Positions 29,971-40,267 of a DNA stretch of 64,000 nt are shown in pieces. Location of the stretch: positions 62,001-126,000 of the forward strand of contig CALNHX010002666.1 of NCBI GenBank assembly GCA_940337035.1, given 5' to 3'. Both the position numbers and the translations under genes were made by a program. The stretch's first letter is position 1; every line of letters starts with the position of its first letter. The notes under the pieces were generated by a model. The model was given only the letters and a program-made list of their open reading frames with translations. It ran no database searches and was not told the origin of the DNA. The DNA is from Agriotes lineatus. Lineage: Eukaryota; Arthropoda; Insecta; Coleoptera; Elateridae.

Positions 29971-31742
29971 AAACTTTAGCACGATATTTGTCTGGTTTTG
30001 GCAATACTAGTATTCCTGATGGTAGAGCACTGAAATTCTTTTATCCCATTGTTGATTTGCCAAGGACGCGTGCTGAAAATCTTTCTTGGTGGGGCAGAGT
30101 AGCAGCTGAAACTCACCATTTATACAAAAGTTATGCTTGTAGCGCTGTTTACGCCTATCGTATCTTACGCGACTTAGAAGCGCAGGCGCCAGAGGATGAG
30201 GGTGATGAAGACGAACCCGAGGAGGTAACAGAATGGAATTTACCCCTCCGAATTCGAGTAGATGGATTAATCCCTAATGAAAATTTACAGGGATGGAGAC
30301 CTAGTATTCATCTTCCCCGTACGCAAGAAGAGTTTTTAGCTGAAGCAGGTGTGCTTCCTGGTTTGTTCCCGGCAGATAACAAACAGCTAATGACGGCGAT
30401 ATCGGTGGAACTCGAGAACCTACAGTGGATCGAGAGCGGTGAAGAACCGCAAGGTGTAACTGGTTCACAGGGACAGTTATTGCGAACCCCAGGGAGAACG
30501 TATTCCGTGATCGGTACGGAGTTGCTTGGCAGCGCTCTCACGCCCCCAGCTATGGAGTCACGCTCCGAAATGTTAGAGATGGGCAGCCCCTATGGGACTC
30601 CGTCGATGACGTACTCGGAAGCGTCTCATTTGCTGAGTGGGAGCGCGCGTGTTCCGGTCTGCCAGAGATGGAAGGCCTGGATTCATCCTTTGGGGGTGGA
30701 TCTGGGCGACTGCTCTCGCCTTATGGCTATTAGTTCTCTATTTGACAGGAGAGAATTCGAGCGGACCGTCTTGCCCTACCTCGCTACCACCAACGCAGCA
30801 GACCACGACCTATACACCCACGCCGTGGAACTAATTAGCGACCTGCCGAAGCCAGCGGACACCCCACCCAAGAACATGTGGAAGTGGGGCAAGTTCTACA
30901 ACGCCCTGATTAGGATTTATACGAACTTTCGTAAGCAGGCAAAAGTACCACCAATTCCCCGCGGACCCCCGGAGAGTGACGAGGGAGCGATGACTATCTT
31001 CCAGCTTCCCGCTGTATGGGCCGATGAAGTGGTTAAGGGTGCTGCGCCCGAATTCTCTGATTTCGAGCGCACGTACATCCTGGGGAAGCATCCCCAGGCG
31101 GTGATCTGTACCGTGGGACCGGTAGAACTTGCATATGTCCCGGGCATCCTGGACCCTTTCACCCTTATAGGCTCCGAGTGGTTGATCATCAAACCTCTTC
31201 CGGCTTTCGTGCCTATCGAAAACCTAGATGAGTGCCCGAAGCTTTTGCTTGATATCACCACTCCGACCTCCGAATCTACCAGCCCCATTCAGTCACCATC
31301 CACCACGTCAGAGCCTCCTCCGCAGAGAGAACTAGTCAAGGCCCGGGGAGTTCCATCCACATCCAAGCCCACCCCGCTTAACGACGGCCTTGACACCATT
31401 AGGGACTTTCTCGCAGATCACTATCTGCAGAAAGTAGATATGAATCGCCGTCCCCAGGGAGAACGCGCGGGTCTGAAAGTGGGCGTCTTGCCGGGAGTGC
31501 AGGGTGACGCGGGATCTCAGTTCTATGAATCCCTTAGTAAGAATGATAGGGCCCGCGTCAATAATGCAATACCCTACGGCACCACGTCCTTTGCGAAACT
31601 GGTCGATATAATCATAGGAGAGGGATTGGGAAACGGGGACAGGCTTGGATGCGCGATGCTGCTCGCCGGGAAATTAACCCTGGGCAGATCGCAATTTCGT
31701 CCAAGCCGGTCTCAGGGCGAGATCTACATCTCCAGAGAATGA
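29971..31742 (+). CDS. Totivirus-like capsid EVE fused in frame to L; 833-codon open frame
   Basis: Part of the longest open frame in the window (29241-31742, stop TGA). It includes a strongly acidic EDEGDEDEPEE run near 30200 and, from about 30690, a diverged homologue of fragment A (MWKWGKFYN and PPIPRGPPESDEG conserved, third-position changes many). It then continues beyond the point where cassettes 1-4 were cut, ending in GLGNGDRLGCAMLLAGKLTL. Between about 30470 and 30693 the frame used is not the one that matches the 60-kb copy; a run of five G near 30692 restores it. A pair of compensating indels therefore lies here. Confidence 0.5.
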
Positions 31743-32081
31743 CCCCCGCAGGTCCTTTGGAGTGGATTAACGACGACGACAATTAGCTAACTTTCAAGGA
31801 CGCCTCTCTGGCCTGCACTCGACGCTGACTGGAAGATGGCTACCCGCGCCAACTAGCGCTAAAATGCCAACCCGTGATCTCGTGTGTCGACTCCCGAGCT
31901 TGCCCGGGAGAGGAGTCGAGAACCGACGGCATCTTGTGTAGAAGAGAGGGGATTTTAGCGGTCAGTCGAACCTTGAAATAGTAGGACCAGTCGCTCTAAT
32001 GGGAGTGCGACATTTCTACCGCATACGACATGATCATCGCAGTGTGTTGGTCTGAAGACCATCAATTCGACGCAGTGCCTG
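31743..32081 (+). other. Non-coding viral-like stretch with nested inverted repeats
   Basis: No long frame. Nested complementary segments can fold: CGCTAAAAT (31857-31865) with ATTTTAGCG (31952-31960), ATGCC (31864-31868) with GGCAT (31928-31932), and TCGACTCC (31887-31894) with GGAGTCGA (31912-31919). It follows the capsid-like stop, so it may be the structured 3' untranslated or intergenic part of the source virus. Confidence 0.5.
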
Positions 32082-32166
32082 AAGTCGTTTACTTAAGTCA
32101 TTTACTTAAGTCGTTTACTTAAGTCGTTTACTTAAGTCGTTTACTTAAGTCGTTTACTTAAGTCGT
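32082..32166. repeat. 13-bp satellite array 10
   Basis: About 6 units ending in GTCGTAACCGATGCTC exactly as array 7 does, leading into the duplicated glycoprotein. Confidence 0.95.
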
Positions 32167-34254
32167 AACCGATGCTCACGATATGTGCACGGACGCATCA
32201 AAGATATTGGAAGATACCTTCATGGGTTAGGTGATGAAGGCCTGCACATCATGTCTCGGCGAAGGAAGAGAAGTGCAGATAATGAAACTGATGGTCTTAC
32301 TGAAGACATAGAGGAAGGATACCAAATGACCCAATCTCTCAATGCCACTATCTCGCAAGATGACTCAGAAAAAATTGCCCTTAAAGCTCCATCTATGTTA
32401 CCAACTTTCTCAGGAGGTATATTTGGTATATCACTTACATCCGACCTTAACACTGTAGCAGAGAAGCTGAACGACTTGAATGATGTACAGAAGAAACAAA
32501 CCGTTTTGATATCAAACACTCGACAGAGCCTCATATCCATTGTACGTGCTCAGGACATGAACAATAGGGCCATACAGGACAAAATAGGCTACATCCAGAA
32601 TCAGACAGCCAAGCTGGCTAAAGACATCTCATCATCACACCGGAAGTTGCAAGCTAGCGTGGCAGAAGCCTCAGCTTGGAGTCTAATTGATACTAGTCTA
32701 CAGCTTATTTCATCTTATTTGCTCTCAATGGTAGCTGAGATGAATTCATTAGATGCAGTGCTGCAGGAAGTAGAGACAAGATACGACCAGATCTTGTCCT
32801 CTCTCCACCATCGAAGACTACCTGAAAGTTCACAGTATGCCTCTTTAGTAAGTGTTGAGTTAGAACGAATTACCAGCTGGTTAGCTCCGGGATACACAGT
32901 GCCTAACAAGCAGGACATATAACCCTTCTTTCAGCCATCCTCTGCAGAGTTGAGTATTGATGGTAGATACATAGTGTACAAATACATTGTTCCCATTGTG
33001 TCTGAGGAGATGCAACACAAAACTTACAAGTTAATTACGGCGCCAGTATACACCAGTATCGGCTGGATGGAGATAAATAGTGTTTACAAATATTTTGTCA
33101 TCGATGCAGAGTCATCTACCTGGTCAAGTTTAAGCGGCATGGACTATCTAGAATGCAGGGCAAATGCATTTAGCACATGCGTGACCAATTATGCTAGGTG
33201 GTCAATGAGTGATGATATGTGTTTTATCTCGCCTTTACTCAAAGGAACCAACTCCCTGTCAAAATGTGCCATGGAATTGCTGCCAGAATATCTTGACTAC
33301 TATCACTGCGTCTTGACGTGGTTACGAGTAGTGAACATCCGAGATAAGAATCAAGCGGAGCTCACGCAAGAAGAGCTTCGCTTCCTTTCAGCTACGAATG
33401 TTAGGGAGTACGCTGTGGTAGAACCCATGTCATCATTCCTTCGCGGGATTGGTAACATTACCACCGGAACGGGGCAACATCTGTATGCCTCATTTCCACC
33501 ACTGCCTAACACAGTAGTTGCAAATCAACCGGGGTTTTTCGGGCCCATCACGGCCGCTAACCATTCTCTATATGAGGAAATCCCGTGCCCCGGGATCTTG
33601 GCCGAGGCCGTGCGCAATGCAGTTTCTGACCGCGCACCCGGACGCTATCCGTCGTCTTTAGATGATGCAGCGAATCATCGTAGAGTAAACGGTAATTTGC
33701 TGGGCTTCCGCCGTCTGGTAAACAGACGTAACGAGGCTAAAGATTTAGCCTTCACTTACGGTATAAACGATGAGGATTTTCCTTCCTCTTTCGGAAAGGA
33801 CAAAGAAATGGACTTTTCAATAAACGCATGTAAGCACACTTTTCACCTACGAAGTTACGAGCAAGTGTCACATCTATGTTCTTTTATTGACAACTGCATT
33901 GATTCGGATCCACAAAGCTGGGAATGTTTTGTATCGGAAACCAAATCGTCTTGCCACATTTGTCTCAGCAGTTCTACTTGGAAAGAAGCCCATGAGAATC
34001 ATAAAGTGATCAGCATAGGGAAAAATGAGGAAGAAATCAAAACCAAGCTTGGGATGGAAATGAAATTCATTGAGGGAAGAGATATTATGACATTGGTGTT
34101 TTCAATAGTAGGATTTTTGATTTCTATATACTCATTCATGCTTTTCCGGAAAAATAGGCTGCAAAATCTCCTGTTTCTAATTATACTCTTGTTTGGGAAT
34201 TCATGTATCATGATAATAGAAAGCGTACTAGCTTTGGTTTTCAATTCAACATGA
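32167..34254 (+). pseudogene. Furin-site glycoprotein/capsid chimera, second copy, one nonsense
   Basis: Duplicate of 23471-25558. TAA at 32921-32923 replaces TCC, so the frame is split into 32185-32922 and 32950-34254. The multibasic RRRKRS site, heptad helices, capsid-like insert and terminal membrane helix are all present. Other differences are few (for example Gly/Glu near 33938 and Trp/Gly near 34018). Shared presence of the capsid-like insert shows the chimera formed before duplication. Confidence 0.55.
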
Positions 34255-34260
34255 CTCCGG

Positions 34261-34351
34261 TCGTTTACTTAAGTAATTTGCTTAAGTCGTTTACTTAAGT
34301 CGTTTACTTAAGTCATTTACTTAAGTTGCTTACTTAAGTCGTTTACCTAAG
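34261..34351. repeat. 13-bp satellite array 11
   Basis: About 7 units; one unit fewer than array 8, with the same flanks and the same variant order. Confidence 0.95.
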
Positions 34352-34781
34352 CTACTGGGGAAAGAGCAGCCCAGGGAGGTTTTATCTCGGAGTGGATAGC
34401 CAACCGAGTTGCCCCCTTCTATATCAAGTGCAGCATGCTTGCTATAAATCAAATCCCTCAAGTCCAATTTGATCTACTTTCTGTCGCTAAATTTCTCGAT
34501 GACACTCTTAAAGTGAGGAAAGTCTTGTATGAACCTCTTTTGACAGATACCCCATTAACAGCAACTGATCAATACTGGCTAGCTTTTAGGGGTTACAGCC
34601 AGCTTATTCTGGAATACACAGGCATTACCGCTTTAAGAGTTTGCTCCAGTTTCGCGAGTGAGTGCGCAACAGCCGCTCACACTCTGGACAAAGTAGTTAA
34701 GGAATCTGAATACGTGCAGAGGGAAATGGACAGAATTTCCCAGGATGCAGATCTTAAAGCAAAAGGCATTAGCTCAGCCTA
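34352..34781 (+). pseudogene. Mononegavirus-like nucleoprotein fragment, duplicate
   Basis: Essentially identical to 25670-26103, including the open frame that enters the following satellite (frame from ATG 34435 to 34803). Only silent-looking differences were seen. Confidence 0.5.
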
Positions 34782-35015
34782 TTTAAGTCGTTTACTTAAG
34801 TAATTTACTTAAGTCGCTTACTTAAGTCATTTACTTAAGTCGTTTAGTTAAGTCGTTTACTGAAGTCGTTTACTTAAATCATTTATTTAAGTCATTAACT
34901 TAAGTCGTTTACTGAAGTCGTTTACTTAAGTAATGTACTTAAGTAATTTACTTAAGTCGCTTGCTTAAGTCATTAACTTAAGTCGTTTACTTAAGTCGTT
35001 TACTTAAGTCGTTTA
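34782..35015. repeat. 13-bp satellite array 12
   Basis: About 18 units, rich in degenerate variants (ACTGAAG, ATTTAAG, AACTTAAG, GCTTGCTTAAG). Confidence 0.96.
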
Positions 35016-35534
35016 GTGGATACTCTGCAAAATATGCAGTTAGGGTCTACTGTAAATACTCCAGAAGCATCAGGTATTCAGAAAACTAGTGATGATCCTA
35101 GATTAGTGAAAGCAAAGGATGAGACCACTATGAATGCCATAGGATTTTCTGAGACTCAGAAAAAGATCATGAGGGCACTTATTACAGAATGCCCTAACGG
35201 TGTAACTCCTATCGCAGGGAATGATTTGGCCGAATTAGCTAAACACTGCACCAATGGTTCTGAAGATATCGTGAAGGTCCTGACCGCCTTAGGACTTACT
35301 ACAGATCCTATCATGATCCTCGCAGTGTTTCAATTGGGCCAAGTAAAAGACCAGAAGGAGGCAGCAAGGAGTTTTTATTCATTAGTTGCTTCCACCAGGG
35401 CTCCCAGAAAACAATCATTAGTTCCCACTCCGAAGAGCATCATTAAGGGAGCTTCCACAGAAAAATCCAAAACACCAAGCGCCCAAAAGGATGCATCCTT
35501 GGAAACTATTCTATCCATCATGAAACCATGGTAA
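35016..35534 (+). CDS. P-like mononegavirus EVE fragment, 172 codons
   Basis: The open frame starts at the array edge with GTG (35016) and ends at TAA 35532-35534; there is no ATG near the edge, so the N terminus is missing. Composition is Lys/Thr/Ser/Ala-rich with a helical middle part (ETQKKIMRALITE... ELAKHCTNG) and a C-terminal disordered KSIIKGASTEKSKTPS stretch. This fits a phosphoprotein or other accessory protein of a negative-strand virus; I do not recognise it further. About 100 bp of AT-rich, UTR-like sequence follows before array 13. Confidence 0.35.
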   Translation: MDTLQNMQLGSTVNTPEASGIQKTSDDPRLVKAKDETTMNAIGFSETQKKIMRALITECPNGVTPIAGNDLAELAKHCTNGSEDIVKVLTALGLTTDPIMILAVFQLGQVKDQKEAARSFYSLVASTRAPRKQSLVPTPKSIIKGASTEKSKTPSAQKDASLETILSIMKPW

Positions 35535-35636
35535 TTTTATTATGGTTTATATCAGTATTTCTTATACCCCATAATCATATATCTATCAACACTTATTATC
35601 ACTTATGATTCTTATATATATATTATCTTTTGTATA

Positions 35637-35848
35637 TCTTAAGTCGCTTACTTAAGTCGTTTACCTAAGCACTTTACTTAAGTCGTTTACTTAAGTAATG
35701 TACTTAAGTAATTTACTTAAGTCGTTTACTTAAGTCGTTTACTTAGGTCGTTTACTTAAGTCGTTTACTTAAGTCATTTACATAAGTAATTTACTTAAGT
35801 CGTTTACTTAAGTAATGTACTTAAGTAATTTACTTAAGTCGCTTACTT
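35637..35848. repeat. 13-bp satellite array 13
   Basis: About 16 units. Its start and 5' flank repeat those of array 7; its end passes into a 17-20 bp scrap (ACTTGCAGCATAATAAGTGA) that is otherwise found at 40226-40245. Confidence 0.96.
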
Positions 35849-36258
35849 GCAGCATAATAAGTGACCACTATTGAAGATCTTGCACGAAAGCTTGGAGAAA
35901 AATCAGACATGCAAGAGCCTGAAGTTTATGCTTCTGAGAGACCAAAGGACTAGAAACTATCTCATCGAGCCCAAAAGTAAAGGATATTTGCAAAAATTAC
36001 TTTTTAGATCGAGATCAAATAAAGAGACTTTCAGGTACAGTGACAATCCCTTCTAAGCATTCAGATAGAGTAGAGCTTACTATAATCAACTATCTTGACT
36101 CAATAACAGAGGGTACATACGACTTAGCAAAGAAAAATAAGGGTTTGAGCGACTCCATCTTAAAGGAAATTGGGTCTTTTATGTTTAAGCCTACAAAAAA
36201 GTCCTCCCTTCTAAAGCAAACAGCTCCAGCGCCTCAAGTTACAATGCAAGATTTTTAG
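35849..36258 (+). pseudogene. P-like EVE fragments joined by short homology
   Basis: The first part (35861-35953) is a copy of 37144-37236. It is joined to a frame that is open from about 35952 through ATG 36040 to TAG 36256-36258 (KDICKNYFLDRDQIKRLSG..., ending QVTMQDF). The second part looks like the structured C-terminal domain of a P-like protein, Lys/Ser-rich at its end. Start codons are missing. Confidence 0.35.
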
Positions 36259-36297
36259 AACGACTGATTAAGTCCTGTTCGACCAAATCATCCCGTT

Positions 36298-37070
36298 ATG
36301 GATTCACAAGGAACCAATAACATTACTGACTCTGTTAGTGAGACTAACTCGAAGGCACGAAAGTTACCAGGAAAGGGCGCAAAACAAAAACGCCAAGACA
36401 ACTATCGCCGCGGCAAAAATGCTGATGCGGCTGACTCTATTATGTCCGGTATATTTTCACGTCTGAAAGTAAAGGATCCAACAGCTGTCTCCTCTCTTCC
36501 ACTAGCCAAGGATAACCATCCAGTGACTGTCCCTGTTGCTTTCCACTGCTTACCTGAATCCGTAGATCGCGTATGGGATACGATGGAGGCTATTGGAACC
36601 AGGCCCTTTGGGGTACTGAATAATGCCGAAAACAAGAACATCTTCAAAAAGGGTGTTCTAATATTAAGTGAGGTAAAGGTCTGCTATGCGCAGAGAGCCC
36701 ACCAGGATAAGCCCGATGAGGAGCTTCCGTCTAAGAATCTCTATAGCTCAGAAGAGCTAACGGATTTCAACACCATGGCGTCGATTCTGCCTTATCCGCT
36801 AGCAATACTTCTTGAGTCAATTGGGAACTGTATTGACGGTCACCAGATCGTGACACCGTTACTGGCTGAGCTCGTTGGAGATAATGCCCAACTATCTGGT
36901 GCTGTTACTTACGCACCGCGCCAACTTGTACCTTTACTCCATCTTCTCCGTCAAGGAGTTGACCAAAATGGCGTTGTTCACAATATAGCTATCGCTCTTG
37001 ATAAGCTACCCTATATGGCTTGGGAGGAATTCGTGCCTGATATGGAACCACCCCCCGTACCAGTTTTTTG
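36298..37070 (+). CDS. Capsid-like EVE, N-terminal part with native start
   Basis: The ATG at 36298 follows about 40 bp of leader-like sequence and begins a basic, Gly/Lys-rich arm (KLPGKGAKQKRQDNYRRGK) followed by a folded domain without enzymatic motifs (LPYPLAILLESIGNC, APRQLVPLLHLLRQGV). A basic N-terminal arm plus globular domain suits a coat or capsid protein. At about 37062 it is cut and joined to P-like sequence; in its own frame it ends at TGA 37078-37080. GC content is higher than that of the P-like sequence on either side. Confidence 0.45.
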
Positions 37071-37900
37071 TCCAAGATGAAGAACCAGCCCAAGGAAGTC
37101 CAACTGAAAGAATTGACCTCCTAGGGAAAGACATCTTTCAAGGAGTGACCACTATTGAAGATCTTGCACGAAAGCTTGGAGAAAAATCAGACATGCAAGA
37201 GCCTGAAGTTTATGCTTCTGAGAGACCAAAGGACTTTGCTGCTCTTCTCAATGGAACCGATCCCTCGGTCGTAGAGCAATTGGATTCAGACTTTGATTCT
37301 CAAAATATATTGAAAGCATTTTCTCCACCATCCACAATTGGTGACTTATTCGAGGAATCAGACAATCATGAAGGGACACTACAACGAGTTGCGTTTGCTA
37401 TGGGGTACCAGATCGGGCATGCCAGAGCTGTAAAAGACGGATTTACAGGAGATTCTCATAAGAATTTATGCTCAAGTGTGAACCTGCTATCGGACAATGT
37501 AAAAGGAATTCATCGTGCTGTGGCCCTCTTGACAAGCTCTATTTCACGGGCAGATTTCGGTAATTTTCAAGGGGATCTAACTGCTCTTAGAGGAGATGTG
37601 AAATCATTGGCAGAGTCAAACAAAAACATCCAAAAAGTTTGCGGCCAGGATTTCAGCCTACCACCAGCAACTCTTGAGACAGCAGGACCTGGCAGTTCAT
37701 TGGTTGGGACAAAAAGTGCGGCAGAAGAATTGCCTTTTACGATTTATGGAAGTGACTTTTCTAGTATAAGTGCAAATACTGCCAGCCCTACACTAAGTAG
37801 CACCGCATCTTCTTACTTTCCGGGCAAACTGCTGAATCATGTGCCAACATCACCGAAGCCACAACAGCAGCAGCCTCCTCAAATTAGATACTTCCACTGA
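37071..37900 (+). pseudogene. P-like EVE fragment, C-terminal 270 codons
   Basis: The frame 36998-37900 is P-like from about 37065. It is acidic and low in cysteine, with a central predicted helical oligomerisation stretch (about 37440-37640: NLLSDNVKGIHRAVALLTSS... LRGDVKSLAESNKNI) and a low-complexity Ser/Pro/Gln tail (PKPQQQQPPQ). This is the usual architecture of mononegavirus phosphoproteins. Its first third is the sequence reused at 35861-35953. It stops at TGA 37898-37900, 40 bp before array 14. Confidence 0.42.
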
Positions 37901-37942
37901 TCATTAAAATCTCTATGATCCAAAGCTGGTAAGAATATCTGA

Positions 37943-38275
37943 AAGTCATTAACTTAAGTCGTTTACTTAAGTCGTTTAGTTAAGTCGTTTACTGAAGTCG
38001 TTTACTTAAGTCATTTACTTAAGTCATTAACTTAAGTCGTTTACTTAAGTCGTTTACTTAAGTAATGTACTTAAGTAATTTACTTAAGTCGTTTAGTTAA
38101 GTCGTTTACTGAAGTCGTTTACTGAAGTCGTTTACTTAAGTCATTTACTTAAGTCATTAACTTAAGTCGTTTACTTAAGTCGTTTACTGAAGTCGTTTAC
38201 TTAAGTAATGTACTTAAGTAATTTACTTAAGTCGCTTACTTAAGTCATTTACTTAAGTCGTTTAGTTAAGTCGTG
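37943..38275. repeat. 13-bp satellite array 14
   Basis: About 26 units with an internal near-repeat of a roughly 100-bp higher-order block (AACTTAAG, TTTAGTTAAG and ACTGAAG variants in the same order twice). Ends at the AAAATGGGG leader. Confidence 0.97.
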
Positions 38276-38277
38276 TA

Positions 38278-39100
38278 AAATGGGGTCAACATTCTTTCAG
38301 AAGGCATACCCTGCCAGTCCCAGTCATTGTGACATGGATCGCTACAATAAAGCTAGTCGGCAGCTAGCTAGATTGGACCTATTTATTTCAGTAGATGGGA
38401 AGAGCACCTGATAATATTCCCGGTCCTGTTTAGGGAAGTCAAATCAAAAATAAATGACAACTGGATTTACGCACTGGAAAACTCCACAGTACAAGAGCTG
38501 TCAAAACGGGTACTCACGTATAAAAGCAGATTTCCTGGAGCAAAGGCAAGAGATGAAGTCGATAAAATAATATCCTACCTTCCAGCAGATGTAACTCTGT
38601 CAATAAAGGATGCCAAGATAAGCCACAGATTATTGAAATAACCCGGACTTATGAATGTTGCTCTATAAGAATGAAATCCCATAATGCCTCTTTGACAGTT
38701 TGTCCCAAGATGTTCTTTACAGGACCCTTCACTAATATTGGAGCAACAATTGGATTTATAGACAGTGACACAGGTTTTGAATCATCAATGTTCATGGCAA
38801 TAAATAATCCCACATTCATAAATAGCATAGGTTTAACCATGGGTGGGTTTGGCCTTCTTTTCACTGCTATAAGAGTCACTGGCATGGTGCTGTCTGCTAG
38901 AGCAGGAAGGAAACTAGCAGACCCAAGTGGAGGAACAGCAACTCCCTTATGAATAAGCTGTGAGGTTGCTTCATTCATTGTAGATGTAGTAAGAATAGTG
39001 TTAGGTATTTTAGTGTGAGTTTTCCACTGTAGAATCTTTTGAAACAAGAAGATTCAGATTTGGAGCAGCTCAGTCTGACGCATTAATCCACGTGATAACT
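38278..39100 (+). pseudogene. Unidentified ATGGGG-leader gene, third copy, interrupted
   Basis: Corresponds to 13749-14180 but diverged (for example Asn/Ser and Tyr/Asn changes) and with a one-base loss near 38395. At about 38612 it is interrupted by about 410 bp of unrelated sequence and resumes at about 39026 (CACTGTAGAATCTTTTGAAA) for roughly 80 bp. The replaced part of the gene is only about 17 nt, so the foreign piece was inserted with a small deletion. Confidence 0.4.
38613..39025 (-). pseudogene. Foreign insert with coding potential on the minus strand
   Basis: The minus strand is open for 132 codons (39047-38649): MFQKILQWKTHTKIPNTILT... with alternating hydrophobic stretches and prolines (AVPPLGSASFLPALAD). 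The plus strand is also open (38671-38952), so coding direction is uncertain. I prefer the minus strand because of its length and composition. No family recognised; a viral origin is inferred only from context. Confidence 0.3.
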
Positions 39101-39510
39101 CGCCTTGCATCTGCCAAAAACACTAACAACAGCAAACGCTGATAGGAGAAACAACCTAGAAGTTGTAGAGGGCCATAGACAAATCCCTATACCATTATAT
39201 AGATCTCGTTTTGACAGCTGCGTTATATTTTACTCTGACAATATATCCAGAATTAATGAACGTAATACAAGATGTGACTTTCAAATAGTCAAGAATTTAG
39301 TCGAGAAAGAGTATAGTGCCTTCACACCAAAGGAACTTCAACATTCCTTTGCGAGAAGAAATTACAGAGATAAGGTTAGAGAGATAATAAAAAGACAGAA
39401 AGGAGATGAAGTAGGGTACTTAGAGCTCAATGATATCGTAACTATAGAGACCTACAGGGTGAATTATTATAGTCAAATAGGGGCTATTAGAGAACAAATC
39501 GATAAAAAGA
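39101..39510 (+). pseudogene. Unidentified viral gene (LEVVEGHRQ family), copy 1
   Basis: Open frame of about 130 codons: LEVVEGHRQIPIPLY, then FDSCVIFYSDNISRINERN, FTPKELQHSFARRNYRDK and EIIKRQKGDEVGYLEL. It is mixed alpha/beta, with no membrane segment. A related but clearly diverged copy lies at 40945-41330. At 39510 it is joined to the bunyavirus-like N. I do not recognise the family. The phrase AACACTAACAACAGCAAACG just before it matches a junction at 16028. Confidence 0.4.
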
Positions 39511-40012
39511 TAATACTGTTGCTGATCCACCAGCAATGCCTCCTGTAGTGGTTCCAGACTATTGGGCTCTCGTTATCACATGGTTGAATCAGGACCCTGT
39601 GATTCAAGATGCCCTAAACCAAGAAGAGTTGAGGGCTCTTGTCACCCTCCCATCTGCAGAACTTGAGTTATGGAGAGCTGCAACTCAATACCAAGGATTT
39701 GACATTAAGCTCATAATCAGGCTCATGATTGAGTCAAGGAGAGGCTATATTGCAGACCACCACAAAGAGGAGGTGTTCACGGTTGATGTGGTTACTAATA
39801 CTGGTGCTACTACCTTCACATACCACAACCATGAGACCCTCATGAAGGATGTGAGCCTCCTCATCTTCGTATTTGCAAGTCGTGGATCTGTATGGGACAA
39901 GATCAAAGGTAAAACTTTAAGCAAATTCAACACAATATTGGAGATGCTGAAGGTTAAGTACAACATTGGAAAGGATAGGATAGGAGAGGGAAGGGGAAAT
40001 GAATTAGGTTAG
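39511..40012 (+). pseudogene. Bunyavirus/phenuivirus-like nucleoprotein, N-terminal two thirds
   Basis: The open frame (ATG 39536) encodes YWALVITWLNQD..., then YQGFDIKLIIRLM, reminiscent of the QGFD-type stretch in phenuivirus nucleoproteins, and later LLIFVFASRGSVWDKI...LEMLKVKYNI, like the RG(N)...L..Y.L region of the same family. The frame ends at TAG 40010-40012 after a basic GKDRIGEGRGNE stretch. Such N proteins encapsidate segmented negative-strand RNA. The match is by motif memory only. Confidence 0.42.
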
Positions 40013-40030
40013 TTGTGGGGGGGGAACAGC

Positions 40031-40258
40031 TTATTTCAACTCTTTTAGATCCTTAATGACGGCTGCTAGGTACTGGTCACTTGGTCTAGCATCCTTTATC
40101 TTCTGAATTGCCGCAGTTGCTGCTGCATCTATGCTAGGATCAATATTTGTGGCACCACTAACAGTTAGGGCCCTAGTATCGGTGTAGTTGATCCTGGCTC
40201 TCTCAGGAGTGCCATTAGATCGGAAACTTGCAGCATAATAAGTGAACATGTCTAGCAC
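40031..40258 (-). pseudogene. Inverted fragment, candidate C-terminal part of bunyavirus-like N
   Basis: The minus-strand frame from ATG 40256-40258 encodes 75 residues (FTYYAASFRSNG ... KDLKELK) to TAA at 40031-40033, with a G/C-rich tail beyond the stop. It abuts the plus-strand N-like gene and could be the missing C-terminal end of the same or a related gene in inverted orientation. A 20-bp scrap of it (40226-40245) recurs at 35845. Confidence 0.35.
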
Positions 40259-40267
40259 ATCGTCTTA

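Larger units (their letters stand above)
32167..34781 (+). repeat. Segmental duplication, glycoprotein-N unit, copy 2
   Basis: Partner of 23471-26103; shorter by exactly one 13-bp unit within its internal array. Confidence 0.93.

Noticed and set aside
31960..32080. tRNA or other structured host RNA after the capsid-like gene
   Set aside because: No cloverleaf arms, no TTC-loop word and no CCA context. The inverted repeats fit a viral UTR better.
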